This document shows positions 7,964-16,555 of a DNA stretch of 51,254 bases, piece after piece. The notes beneath the pieces are model-generated. The model worked only from the letters and a program-made list of their open reading frames with translations, was not told the origin of the DNA and did not search any database. The stretch lies in assembly GCA_017452265.1 (NCBI GenBank), contig JAFTMS010000029.1, forward strand, positions 1 through 51,254, read 5' to 3'. Position numbers and translations under genes: made by a program. The first letter of the stretch is position 1. The number at the start of each line of letters is the position of its first letter. The DNA comes from Bacteroidales bacterium. Its GTDB lineage: Bacteria > Bacteroidota > Bacteroidia > Bacteroidales > UBA932.

Positions 7964-7971
7964 TATATTTG
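7964..7971 (+). promoter_or_regulatory. Possible -7 box of the TIGR02757 operon
   Basis: TATATTTG lies only 8 bp before the ATG at 7980, so transcription would start at or next to the start codon (leaderless or nearly so). No clear -33 element is seen because the upstream bases belong to the terminator. Confidence 0.45.
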
Positions 7972-7979
7972 CCACCGAT

Positions 7980-8681
7980 ATGGACAAGGCATTGAAAGAG
8001 ACGCTCGTCGGGTGGGCACACGAATACAACGACCCGAAGTATTTCCAGGAGGATCCGATAATTTTCCCTACACTGTTCGCGAGGCGGCTGGAGGCGGGCG
8101 AGGCATCGCTCGCCGATGTGGAGATCGCCGCTCTGCTCGCCGCCCATCTCGCATGGGGAAGACGCGCAATGATTGTACGGGACTGCGGCAGGATGTTTGA
8201 CGAGATGGGCTGGAAGCCGTATGAATACGTGATGAACGGGGAATACAGGGACGAGAATGCCAGTCTGCACAGGACGGTGAAATGGAGCGAATTTGCAGCA
8301 ATATGCACAAGGCTGAAGGGTATATACGAAGAGCGGCAAAGCATCGAAGGACTTACGGACACGGAAATAAGGTGCAGGATTTTCGGGCAGAAGGAAGACA
8401 GGAAGGCGCCGAACAAGAAGATAAGCATGATGCGCCGATGGATGGTCAGGGATGACGGAAAGGTGGATCTCGGACTGTGGAAGAAATCCGACAGAAAGGA
8501 GCTGATACTACCGCTGGACGTGCATGTATATGACCAGGCGGCAGCCCTCGGGCTTACATCGCGAAGGCAGAAGGACATAGTGACGGCACGGGAGATAACG
8601 GATGCCTTCAAGGAAATCTGGCCGGAAGATCCATGCCTCGGAGACTTCGCCCTGTTCGGATACGGCGTAAGCTCCAGATAG
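7980..8681 (+). CDS. TIGR02757 (DUF2400) family protein
   Basis: This 233-residue cytosolic protein matches the TIGR02757 family in length and pattern: 'DPIIFPTLFARR', 'IAALLAAHLAWGRRAMIV', 'MMRRWMVRDDGKVDLGLW', 'LILPLDVHVYDQA' and 'CLGDFALFGYGVS'. The family is widespread in Bacteroidota. Its late part recalls the HhH-GPD DNA glycosylase fold, but no function is established. It heads an operon with a zeta-like kinase, tldD and pmbA (27 bp gap to the next gene). The start is the ATG at 7980, which retains the conserved N-terminal helix. Confidence 0.88.
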   Translation: MDKALKETLVGWAHEYNDPKYFQEDPIIFPTLFARRLEAGEASLADVEIAALLAAHLAWGRRAMIVRDCGRMFDEMGWKPYEYVMNGEYRDENASLHRTVKWSEFAAICTRLKGIYEERQSIEGLTDTEIRCRIFGQKEDRKAPNKKISMMRRWMVRDDGKVDLGLWKKSDRKELILPLDVHVYDQAAALGLTSRRQKDIVTAREITDAFKEIWPEDPCLGDFALFGYGVSSR

Positions 8682-8708
8682 CACCGTAACCATCATAATA
8701 TCAAGACT

Positions 8709-9326
8709 ATGCCAAGACTATACATAATATCAGGATGCAACGGGGCCGGCAAGACGACCGCTTCCTACACAATGCTGCCGGAGATGCTCGAATGCAGTGA
8801 ATTCGTGAATTCAGACGAGTTTGCAAAAGGTCTGTCGCCATTCCAGCCGGAAAAGGCATCGATTGCCGCAGGACGATACATGGTGGCAAAGATACGCTAC
8901 CTGCTCAAGAAGCAGATGGACTTCGGTATCGAGACCACGCTGGCCACAAGGACGATTCTCAAGACCGTAAAGATGGCCCAGAACGCCGGATACACCGTCA
9001 CGCTTCTGTATTTCTGGCTGAATTCGCCCGATCTTGCAGTGGAAAGGGTACGGGCGCGGGTGGAGGCCGGAGGCCATAACATTCCTGAAGAAACCATACG
9101 CAGACGCTATCAGGTGGGCATAGACTATTTCTTCCACGACTACGCACCGATATGCGAAAGATGGATTCTGGCAGACAATTCGCAGATACCTTTCCGAGTG
9201 ATTGCCGAGGGTTCGAAGAGGGACGCCATAAACATAAAGGATCCCGAAACATTCGAAAAGATACGCAGGATTGCAGTCACCCACCACAAGTATGCGGAAG
9301 AGACGGGAGATACGCTTTCCCTCTGA
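8709..9326 (+). CDS. Zeta-toxin-like P-loop kinase
   Basis: The 205-residue protein has a Walker A 'GCNGAGKTT' at residues 9-17 and the zeta-family block 'FVNSDEF' (Asp36). It continues with 'SIAAGRYM', 'FGIETTLA' and a 'RVRARVEAGGHNIPEE' segment. This is the zeta toxin / predicted ABC-type ATPase family, whose best-known members phosphorylate UDP-N-acetylglucosamine. No small epsilon-type antitoxin gene is next to it. It is embedded between TIGR02757 and tldD with gaps of 27 and 13 bp, which argues for a housekeeping or regulatory kinase rather than a free-standing toxin. Substrate unknown. Confidence 0.85.
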   Translation: MPRLYIISGCNGAGKTTASYTMLPEMLECSEFVNSDEFAKGLSPFQPEKASIAAGRYMVAKIRYLLKKQMDFGIETTLATRTILKTVKMAQNAGYTVTLLYFWLNSPDLAVERVRARVEAGGHNIPEETIRRRYQVGIDYFFHDYAPICERWILADNSQIPFRVIAEGSKRDAINIKDPETFEKIRRIAVTHHKYAEETGDTLSL

Positions 9327-9339
9327 CTGAAAGAGATTT

Positions 9340-10758
9340 ATGAACGGAACACAATATTATCTTGACACATTCAAAGTGGGCAGGGAGCAGCTGAGGCAGC
9401 TGACGGCGACAGCCCTTGCTCACGGAGGCGACTATTCGGACCTCTATTTCGAATATACGACATATTTCAACCTGCTTCTCAAGGACGGAGTCGTCTCTTC
9501 GGGAGGATTCCACACGGATTACGGAGTGGGAATAAGGGTGCTGAAAGGCGAAAAGACCGGATATGCCTACTCTGAAAACACGGAGATGGCGGACATGCTG
9601 AAGGCAGCGCAGGCGGCTTCGGCCATTGCGCGCGGCACAGGTAACGGAAGGGCTTATCAGGCCGTGACGGACAGAGCCGCAGACCTGTATCCCGTCACGA
9701 AATGCTGGAGGGAGAGCAGCGCAGAGGCATTTCTGCCCTTTCTGAAGGCTGTCGAGAAGGCCGTATTCGGAAAGGACGGAAGAGTGGTGAAGGTGATTGC
9801 AAGGCTTTCCAATTCGGTCAGCGATGTGATGATGTACAATTCTCTTGACGAACTCACGTGCGACACCAGACCTATGGGCAGCATAACGGTGACGGCCGTA
9901 TTTTCTCAGAATGGAATGACTGAAAACATGAGCGCATCAAGAAGCTTCAGGATGGGCGTCGAAATGATCACGCCGGAGCTGATTGATGAACTGGCGGAGC
10001 AGGTCACTGCCGGAATCGACGCAAGGTTCGAGGCGCAGAGGCCTAAGGGCGGACAGATGAGCGTTGTCATGGGAGCCGGAGCGTCTGGTATACTGCTGCA
10101 CGAGGCAATGGGCCATGCATTTGAGGCGGATTTCAACAGGAAGGGACAATCCATATTCGCAGACAAACTGGGACGCAAGGTATGTCCGGAAGGGATAAAC
10201 GTTGTGGACGACGGCACCGTCTCATTCAACAGAGGTTCAGGGAATTACGACGACGAAGGAGTATCCGCGGAAAAGACGTACATGATAACCGACGGTGTGC
10301 TCACATCATATATCCACGACCGCGTCAGCGCAAGCTGGTACGGAGTCGCTCCAACAGGAAACGGCCGCCGCGAGAACTTCAGGTATAATCCCATACCGAG
10401 GATGCGCGCCACATATATGGAAAGCGGAAATGCAGCCCCTGAAGACATCATCGCATCGGTAAAGCACGGCATATATGTGGACGAATTCTCAAACGGACAG
10501 GTAAAGATCGGCGAAGGAGACTTCACGTTCTTCGTCAAGAGCGGCTACATGATTGAAAACGGCCGTCTGACCATGCCCGTCAAGGACATAAACATAATAG
10601 GAAACGGCCCTCAGGCACTTGCCGACATCATAGCCGTGGGCAACGACCTGAAAATCGACAACGGCACGTGGACATGCGGAAAGGAGCAGAGCGTGCCTGT
10701 CTCATGCGGAATGCCGACGACGCTCATCAGCAGCCTCGTCGTAGGAGGAAATCAGTAA
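9340..10758 (+). CDS. tldD: TldD-type metalloprotease subunit
   Basis: TldD is the catalytic half of the cytosolic TldD/TldE protease, which degrades unfolded peptides and matures some modified peptides. The 472 residues match the family. The zinc motif HExxxH is present as 'HEAMGH' with His254, Glu255 and His259, and the late 'VSCGMPTT' supplies the expected C-terminal cysteine ligand. The N-terminal 'GDYSDLYFEYTTYFN' is also typical. It is followed after 14 bp by its partner pmbA/tldE. Confidence 0.95.
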   Translation: MNGTQYYLDTFKVGREQLRQLTATALAHGGDYSDLYFEYTTYFNLLLKDGVVSSGGFHTDYGVGIRVLKGEKTGYAYSENTEMADMLKAAQAASAIARGTGNGRAYQAVTDRAADLYPVTKCWRESSAEAFLPFLKAVEKAVFGKDGRVVKVIARLSNSVSDVMMYNSLDELTCDTRPMGSITVTAVFSQNGMTENMSASRSFRMGVEMITPELIDELAEQVTAGIDARFEAQRPKGGQMSVVMGAGASGILLHEAMGHAFEADFNRKGQSIFADKLGRKVCPEGINVVDDGTVSFNRGSGNYDDEGVSAEKTYMITDGVLTSYIHDRVSASWYGVAPTGNGRRENFRYNPIPRMRATYMESGNAAPEDIIASVKHGIYVDEFSNGQVKIGEGDFTFFVKSGYMIENGRLTMPVKDINIIGNGPQALADIIAVGNDLKIDNGTWTCGKEQSVPVSCGMPTTLISSLVVGGNQ

Positions 10759-10772
10759 AAGCCGGAAAGACC

Positions 10773-12158
10773 ATGATCACACCATCAGAAATACAGGCAG
10801 CCCGTCGCTGCATCACCATAGCCCTTGAAAACGGAGCTTCCGCCTCACGTGTCTGCCTGACGAAGAGCGTGAACGACACATGCACCATGCTCAATTCAGA
10901 GCTTGACAAGGTCACGCACAGCGCCGACCGCTCTGTGTACATATATCTTTATGTCGACGGAAGGTACGGTACATTTTCGACCAACCGTCTTGAGGAAGCC
11001 GAACTGGAAGCATTCATAATCAAGGCTATAGGCATGGTACGGATGCTCGGAGAGGACCTCTGCAGGACACTCCCCGACCCGTCACGCACTGCAACTGATG
11101 CAAAGAGCGGCCTGGAACTCGGGCTATATGACGCCGCATATGAAGGAACCGACGCAGACGCAAGGCTTCACACCGCCGAAAGCCTCAGCATCTACGGTTC
11201 CCTCGCCGCCGGTGAAGACGGATTCATTGAAACGGACGGCAGAAGATTCAGGCTCATTTCTGAAGAATGCGAATACGCCGACAGCATCGACGATATATAT
11301 ACAGTTGATTCACAGGGATTTGAAGGCAGGCATACAGAAACATCCTTCAACTGCTTCACAGAGATGACGATCGAGGACACCGAAGGAAACAAATACAGCA
11401 GCTTCTGGTGGGAAGCCTCCCCTTTCATCAAAGACATTCACGGCCAGGAATGCAGCAGAACGGCCTTGCAGAAAGCCATAAGCCAGATCGGCCCCAAGAA
11501 CCGCCGCAGCGGACTGTACCGGATGGTTGTGGACACGGCCGTCGCCTCGAAGCTCATCTCCCCTATCCTTTCGGCCCTCAACGCATCATCCATACAGCAG
11601 AAGATGTCCTTCCTCGAAGACAGCATCGGAAAGCGCATGTTTCCGGAAGGATTCACCCTCATGGATTACGCACGCACTCCGGGCAGGACCGGCGCAAGGC
11701 TCTTCGACACGGAAGGAGTCGCCACCAAGGATGCGCCGATAATAGAGAACGGAATCGTAAGGCAGTATTTTGTAAATACTTACATGGCAAACAAGATGCA
11801 TATCGCCCCGACCGTCGAGGACATTACCCGGCCATGCGTCCTGCCTTATCTCCGCGATGAGGCCATCCATTCCGGCAGTATTTCCCGGCAGGACATCCTC
11901 CGCAGATGCGGCAACGGCATCCTCGTCACCGGCTTCAACGGCGGCAACTGCAACCCGACCACCGGCGACTTCTCATTCGGAGTCGAAGGCTTTGCCTTCC
12001 GCCGCGGCCGCATCACCCACCCCGTCCGCGAGATGCTCATCACAGGCAACCTCCTGACGCTCTGGAACTCCCTCCTCGCCGCCGCCACCGACGCCCGCCC
12101 CAGCACCCGCTGGCAAATCCCCACCCTCGCCTTCGACGCGGTGTCCTTCTCGGCGTGA
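10773..12158 (+). CDS. pmbA: PmbA/TldE-type protease subunit
   Basis: This is the non-metal partner of TldD. From the ATG at 10773 it is 461 residues. An earlier in-frame start would run into the end of tldD and is rejected. It lacks HExxxH, as expected for TldE, but keeps the family blocks 'FPEGFTLMDYA', 'LFDTEGVATKD', 'FVNTYMANKM' and 'GNCNPTTGDFSFGVEGF'. The last part of the gene is strikingly C-rich compared with the beginning. It is the last gene of the operon. Confidence 0.93.
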   Translation: MITPSEIQAARRCITIALENGASASRVCLTKSVNDTCTMLNSELDKVTHSADRSVYIYLYVDGRYGTFSTNRLEEAELEAFIIKAIGMVRMLGEDLCRTLPDPSRTATDAKSGLELGLYDAAYEGTDADARLHTAESLSIYGSLAAGEDGFIETDGRRFRLISEECEYADSIDDIYTVDSQGFEGRHTETSFNCFTEMTIEDTEGNKYSSFWWEASPFIKDIHGQECSRTALQKAISQIGPKNRRSGLYRMVVDTAVASKLISPILSALNASSIQQKMSFLEDSIGKRMFPEGFTLMDYARTPGRTGARLFDTEGVATKDAPIIENGIVRQYFVNTYMANKMHIAPTVEDITRPCVLPYLRDEAIHSGSISRQDILRRCGNGILVTGFNGGNCNPTTGDFSFGVEGFAFRRGRITHPVREMLITGNLLTLWNSLLAAATDARPSTRWQIPTLAFDAVSFSA

Positions 12159-12198
12159 GTGCCGGGTTTTCGGGCGAGCTGAAGGGCAAAAAGCGGGG

Positions 12199-12292
12199 GT
12201 GCTCCGGAAAAAGGGGCGATTTTCCGGATGAGGGGAGGGAGATTCCCACGCTGCGCTCGGAATGACGTATGGTGCTCCGGGAAATTCAGAGA
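12199..12292. repeat. Dispersed REP-like repeat copy
   Basis: This 142-bp intergenic region contains two modules also found at 39841-39936 and 41468-41673. One is an imperfect hairpin GTGCTCCGGAAAA...ATTTTCCGGA; the other is the block GATTCCCACGCTGCGCTCGG followed by AATGACG. No gene or clear terminator is seen here. Confidence 0.7.
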
Positions 12293-12300
12293 TGCAGGGT

Positions 12301-13464
12301 TCAGAGGTGGCGGTAGCGGTAGAGGGCTTCGAGGAAGTAGTAGTCGGCATATGTGAGAGGGACATCCACTTCACTGCCTTTCATATAGAAGCCTGTGCTA
12401 TGCTTCAGGATGAAGCCTCCGATTTCACCTTTTGCAGCGAGGTATTCAGATCCGCAGAGCGCCTTCAGAGTGGCCTCCGCCTGTGCAAGACATCTGTGCG
12501 AAAGCTCTTCATCGGCGGTCAGAGTGCTCAGTTCGACAAAGGCAGACGCCATGACGGCTCCCGCCGAAGCATCGTCCTGCGAAACCATGTCTTCAGGAGC
12601 GTCGAAATCCCATGCAGGCACAGGTCGTTCGGCAAGCAGGGGCAGAAGATATTCAGCCACCTTCTCTGCCTGGGCGAGATACCTTTCAAGACCCGTTTCG
12701 CGATACATCATCGTATATCCGTAAAGCGCCCATGACTGGCCTCTTGACCAGGCGGAATCGTCGCTGTATCCCTGGACGGTCATCTTACGAAGCACCTTTC
12801 CCGTCTCTGAATCATAGTCGACAAGGTGACAGGTGGAATCATCCTCACGGAAATGGTTTTCGATGGTCCTGTCTGCATGAGAGACCGCAATGTCCTTCCA
12901 CTGAGGCATCCCGAACTGACGGGCCGCAAAGGTGAGAAGCTCCAGATTCATCATATTGTCGATGATGACCGGATAGGAATATTCGGGAAAATCCCAGCTG
13001 CAGATGACTCCTGTCACAGGATTGTAACGTGAAGCGAGCAGTTCCGCAGCGCGACGGACAGCATCGAGATACTTTTCCTCGCCCGTATTCCTATATGCCA
13101 GTCCCGATGAGCACATGACCTGAAACCCGATGTCGTGGTGGGTGTAGAACGAATCGACGTCAAGCAGAAGAGCAGTCCGCTCACATGCCAGTTCACGGAC
13201 GTCCTGCCGTCCTGTCAGCATATATGAATACCAGCAGGTGCCGGGAAAGAAGCCGCTGCACCACCACTTGAGATTGGAAGTCACAATCTTTCCGTCCACA
13301 TACGTCTTCGGCATCGTCACGTCATCAAGCGAGCCGCCGAGGACAAGGCACTGCTCTGCAGACAGTTCCGCTGCCGCATCAATCATATCATCCAGTCCGG
13401 AAGTTCTTCCGCATGACAGGACACACAGACCTGCCAATGCAATAAATAATGTATTATTCATCAT
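12301..13464 (-). CDS. GH88 family unsaturated uronyl hydrolase (lipoprotein)
   Basis: GH88 enzymes remove the unsaturated uronic acid that polysaccharide lyases leave at the non-reducing end of oligosaccharides. The 387-residue protein has a lipobox signal ('GLCVLSC'), then an (alpha/alpha)6 barrel pattern. Two candidate catalytic acids stand in conserved context: Asp111 in 'HHDIGFQ' and Asp169 in 'VIIDNMMNLELL'. 'GYSDDSAWSRGQSWALYG' and the ending 'DYYFLEALYRYR' are family hallmarks. It is the last gene of the long PUL operon, 2 bp after GH26, and works naturally downstream of the heparinase II/III-type lyase. Confidence 0.92.
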   Translation of the reverse strand: MMNNTLFIALAGLCVLSCGRTSGLDDMIDAAAELSAEQCLVLGGSLDDVTMPKTYVDGKIVTSNLKWWCSGFFPGTCWYSYMLTGRQDVRELACERTALLLDVDSFYTHHDIGFQVMCSSGLAYRNTGEEKYLDAVRRAAELLASRYNPVTGVICSWDFPEYSYPVIIDNMMNLELLTFAARQFGMPQWKDIAVSHADRTIENHFREDDSTCHLVDYDSETGKVLRKMTVQGYSDDSAWSRGQSWALYGYTMMYRETGLERYLAQAEKVAEYLLPLLAERPVPAWDFDAPEDMVSQDDASAGAVMASAFVELSTLTADEELSHRCLAQAEATLKALCGSEYLAAKGEIGGFILKHSTGFYMKGSEVDVPLTYADYYFLEALYRYRHL

Positions 13465-13466
13465 TT

Positions 13467-14657
13467 CTATTTGTTGAATATTGTCATATCACTGTCGTAC
13501 CATCCTTTGAAGGACACTTTGCGAAGTTCCGTATTGTCCGCTCCGCCCCATACCTGGAAAATCGAAAGCGATGTCTGAGGGTCGCTTACCACAGGAGTCA
13601 CAAAATCCTGAAAGAATATGTCCTGATAAGGTGTCTCTTCATCCGCCGGCCTCAGGGTCTCGCAAAGCATCGCTATCTTGCCATGTTCCTTCGCCAGGGC
13701 GGAAACCACTCTTGCACGGGTCACGGACATATCTACGGCATCGTATCCTGTGCCTATCGTATAGTCGTCATATCCCATTATGTCCACATAGCCGTCACCG
13801 GGCCAGTATGCCATATATTTTTCAGGCGTCTCGGAATTGTACTTATCCGTGCAGTATGCAAAGAGGATTACGGCATCGGGGCAATATTCACGGAACTTAC
13901 TGACCGTGAGACGATAGAACTCCTGATACTCCCCTTCCCTCGTGTCATGCACCTGCCACCATGCCCACCAGCTTTCGAGTTCGTGCCAAAGACGGAATAT
14001 GATCGGAATCGGATTGCCGTCCTCGTCGACGAACTGATTGATGATGTCCGCGACCTCGCGCACACGGTCATCGAACCAGTCTCCGCATTTCTGTCCCGTG
14101 ACGGCCTCCCCGGTATTGTTCAGAATCTCGGCGACCTGATACCTGTGCCTTTCAGGAAAGGACGGGTATTCATCCTTCTTCTGCCAGCAGAACCGGCAAG
14201 GGAGCACAGTTCCGCCAAGATCGGGATTGGAGGCCTCCGCATACGGGCTTTCGAGATGCCAGGAGCACACGGGAACCGCGCGGTTCTCTTCCCAGGCCTG
14301 CCGGAATATCTTCATCATGTTGGTATGGTGGCGCACACGTGTACCTTTCGGGTAATATGTGCCTGTCATCGTACTGAAGTCTATTCCGTACATCAGGGGA
14401 TAGCCGCCGTACCTTTCGTGACGCGAATTGAGTATGGTGTCACGGGTCTTGAAGTCATAGTAGTTCTGCTGGCTTGTATAGACCTTTCCCTCCTGCGGGG
14501 CCTTATGAAGCAGTGCGACGAACGATTTCCTATCCGTCCATGAATTCCACACCGGCTGCTCAGAAGCTTCACGTCCGTCATCCTTCCCGCACGAAACGGC
14601 AGCCGCAGAAGACAGAATGAGGAGTGCTGCTGCAAATATTCTTGTCATACATGACAT
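13467..14657 (-). CDS. GH26 family glycoside hydrolase (lipoprotein)
   Basis: This 396-residue protein has a lipobox signal peptide ('SSAAAVSC'). An ATG at 14648 is an equally good start. GH26 hallmarks are 'PIIFRLWHELESWWAWW' with the acid/base Glu226, 'WPGDGYVDIMGYDDY', and 'IAMLCETLRP' with the likely nucleophile Glu333. Known GH26 members cleave beta-mannans, beta-1,3-xylan or mixed glucans; the specificity here cannot be read from sequence. It lies 3 bp after the lyase gene and 2 bp before GH88, so all three are translated from one message. Confidence 0.88.
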   Translation of the reverse strand: MSCMTRIFAAALLILSSAAAVSCGKDDGREASEQPVWNSWTDRKSFVALLHKAPQEGKVYTSQQNYYDFKTRDTILNSRHERYGGYPLMYGIDFSTMTGTYYPKGTRVRHHTNMMKIFRQAWEENRAVPVCSWHLESPYAEASNPDLGGTVLPCRFCWQKKDEYPSFPERHRYQVAEILNNTGEAVTGQKCGDWFDDRVREVADIINQFVDEDGNPIPIIFRLWHELESWWAWWQVHDTREGEYQEFYRLTVSKFREYCPDAVILFAYCTDKYNSETPEKYMAYWPGDGYVDIMGYDDYTIGTGYDAVDMSVTRARVVSALAKEHGKIAMLCETLRPADEETPYQDIFFQDFVTPVVSDPQTSLSIFQVWGGADNTELRKVSFKGWYDSDMTIFNK

Positions 14658-14660
14658 CCG

Positions 14661-16553
14661 TTAAAGTTTCTTCAAAGTCACCCTCACACGTGCATCCTGA
14701 CCTGCCGGCACTGTGAACGTGAAGCCGACATAATTGGTCTTGTCCTCCTCGTAGAAAGGCATCAGGCAGTCAGGGACCCCGGAAGGGATACGCTGTCCCA
14801 TGCAGTACTCCACTTCAGCGCCTTCGGCCCTCAGAAGCATCCTGCTTCCTTTCCCCGCCTTCAGGACAATGCCCTCAGGCGTGATTTCCGATACGGCCTG
14901 CGTCGCCATATTCCAGTACACATCAGCATCCTTGCCTTCAAGGGCCGTTATCTCATCCACGACCTCAAGCCATTCACCATCGCACATGCAGACCGTCCTG
15001 TCCACATATGCCGCCTCTTCCTGGAATATTCCCGTGAGATGGAAACGTCCTCCCTTGCGGTCCGGCATATCGATGGACTCCTCCAATGTTGCCACTCCAC
15101 GGCAGTCATGGTCCTTGCCGTTGATCGTGAGCGTGCTGTGCTGCAGGTTGTTGTATCCCCGTATCTTCCAGCGGTATGAAGACTGCTTGCGGTTCCATGG
15201 CGTGCCGTCGATTGTCCTGAGGGCATTCTCCGACTTGGCATAGCCCGGATACGGAGGATCGCAGGCCCATCTTATGCCGTCGAGTTCGAAGACGAAGGAA
15301 CCGGCATCAAGATGAGAGTGATTGTTGCACGCACCTCCTCCCTTCACTCCAAGGTATGCATCGGCACGTTTCCATCCCGTGCGTGCCATCACAAGCGGAT
15401 TCGTGCCAAGTCCAGAATAATAGAGGCTTTCCGAAGGCACGATGTCCTTGGCCCTGCATCTGGAGGCATAGTAAAGGAAGATTACGCCGAGACGCTCACG
15501 GAAGCGGAACTTCTTGTCGGACAGAATCTTTTCATTTTCGACATATACCATGGAACCGTCTGAGCACTTGTATGCAAAATACCATAATGAAGGATGATAC
15601 CTGTCCTCGGTCGTGCTGTCCGACCAGTTGAAAGGTATTCCAGTATTGCCTCTGGAGAATACCTGAAACCATGCGGACTTCCTGAATCCGGTGCATTCTG
15701 AAAGACCGAAATCGGTGCCGTAGTGCTGTTCCAGAACGGCGTTCATCATTATGGAGAACGATGTTCCGTAGTCCCAGTAGATTACGCCTTCGGGATAGAT
15801 TCCGTCGGGAGCGTAGAGATTCTTCATGAGTTCCTGAGAATCCATGACGGCCCGGCGGATGTATCCCGCGCATTTTTCGGGATCGGTGTCATAGAAAGCT
15901 ACAGCTGAGCAGAGCAGACTGGAATTCAGCACCTGCCCCCAGTTGTTGGCAAGATGGAAGCGTTTGCGCTGGCTGCCGCCCGTACAGTCGAAAAGACACC
16001 GTCTTATAGCCTTTTCACATTTTTCACGTGTCTGTTCATCAAGCTTCCTGTAGAGCCAGTCATAGCCGATCGCCACTCCGAGGGCCATTTCCGCCACATC
16101 AAGGAAATGGCGCGGATTCCATGATTCGAAATCGCACACCTGATTCAGCACCAGCTCTGCATGATTAAGGTATTTAGGATCTTTGGTAAAACGGTAGGCA
16201 TAGGAGCAGGCCGTGATCTGCCCCAAAGCATCACGGCTTACCTTGAGAAGCTTGCCCGATGCGTCCTTCTTGAATTCCGGAACCTTTCCCTCCTCAACGA
16301 TTCTGTCCGCCCACTGGATGTAGCTGTCATGCATGGCGGTAAGGGAGCGGTTGACAGAAGAGTTGACTCTTTTCCTGTATTTCGAGAACTCCTTGTCATT
16401 CATCAGCAGACGAGGATGATCCGCAGTGACAGCCAGTTCCACAGTCTTTATGTCAGCCGCAGCAGAATGAGCGGTAGTCTGAGCAGCAGCCCAGGGCAGC
16501 ATGAGCAGCAGCACTGCCATGACGCTCAATGATTTTAATATTGTCTTCACCAT
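14661..16553 (-). CDS. Heparinase II/III family polysaccharide lyase (exported)
   Basis: The 630-residue protein has a signal peptide ('MVKTILKSLSVMAVLLLMLPWAAA'), then an alpha-toroid domain (about 50-340) and a beta-sandwich domain (about 380-630). The heparinase II/III motif is 'NNHSHLDAGSFVFELDG' with His412, His414 and Asp416. A likely catalytic segment 'HLANNWGQVLNSS' lies in the toroid. These enzymes cleave uronic-acid glycans by beta-elimination, for example heparin, alginate or exopolysaccharides. The exact PL family is not assigned. GH88 two genes downstream would process its unsaturated products. Confidence 0.85.
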   Translation of the reverse strand: MVKTILKSLSVMAVLLLMLPWAAAQTTAHSAAADIKTVELAVTADHPRLLMNDKEFSKYRKRVNSSVNRSLTAMHDSYIQWADRIVEEGKVPEFKKDASGKLLKVSRDALGQITACSYAYRFTKDPKYLNHAELVLNQVCDFESWNPRHFLDVAEMALGVAIGYDWLYRKLDEQTREKCEKAIRRCLFDCTGGSQRKRFHLANNWGQVLNSSLLCSAVAFYDTDPEKCAGYIRRAVMDSQELMKNLYAPDGIYPEGVIYWDYGTSFSIMMNAVLEQHYGTDFGLSECTGFRKSAWFQVFSRGNTGIPFNWSDSTTEDRYHPSLWYFAYKCSDGSMVYVENEKILSDKKFRFRERLGVIFLYYASRCRAKDIVPSESLYYSGLGTNPLVMARTGWKRADAYLGVKGGGACNNHSHLDAGSFVFELDGIRWACDPPYPGYAKSENALRTIDGTPWNRKQSSYRWKIRGYNNLQHSTLTINGKDHDCRGVATLEESIDMPDRKGGRFHLTGIFQEEAAYVDRTVCMCDGEWLEVVDEITALEGKDADVYWNMATQAVSEITPEGIVLKAGKGSRMLLRAEGAEVEYCMGQRIPSGVPDCLMPFYEEDKTNYVGFTFTVPAGQDARVRVTLKKL

Positions 16554-16555
16554 AA

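Noticed and set aside
8709-9326. Classical toxin-antitoxin module
   Set aside because: No small antitoxin gene lies on either side; both neighbours are large conserved genes in the same operon.
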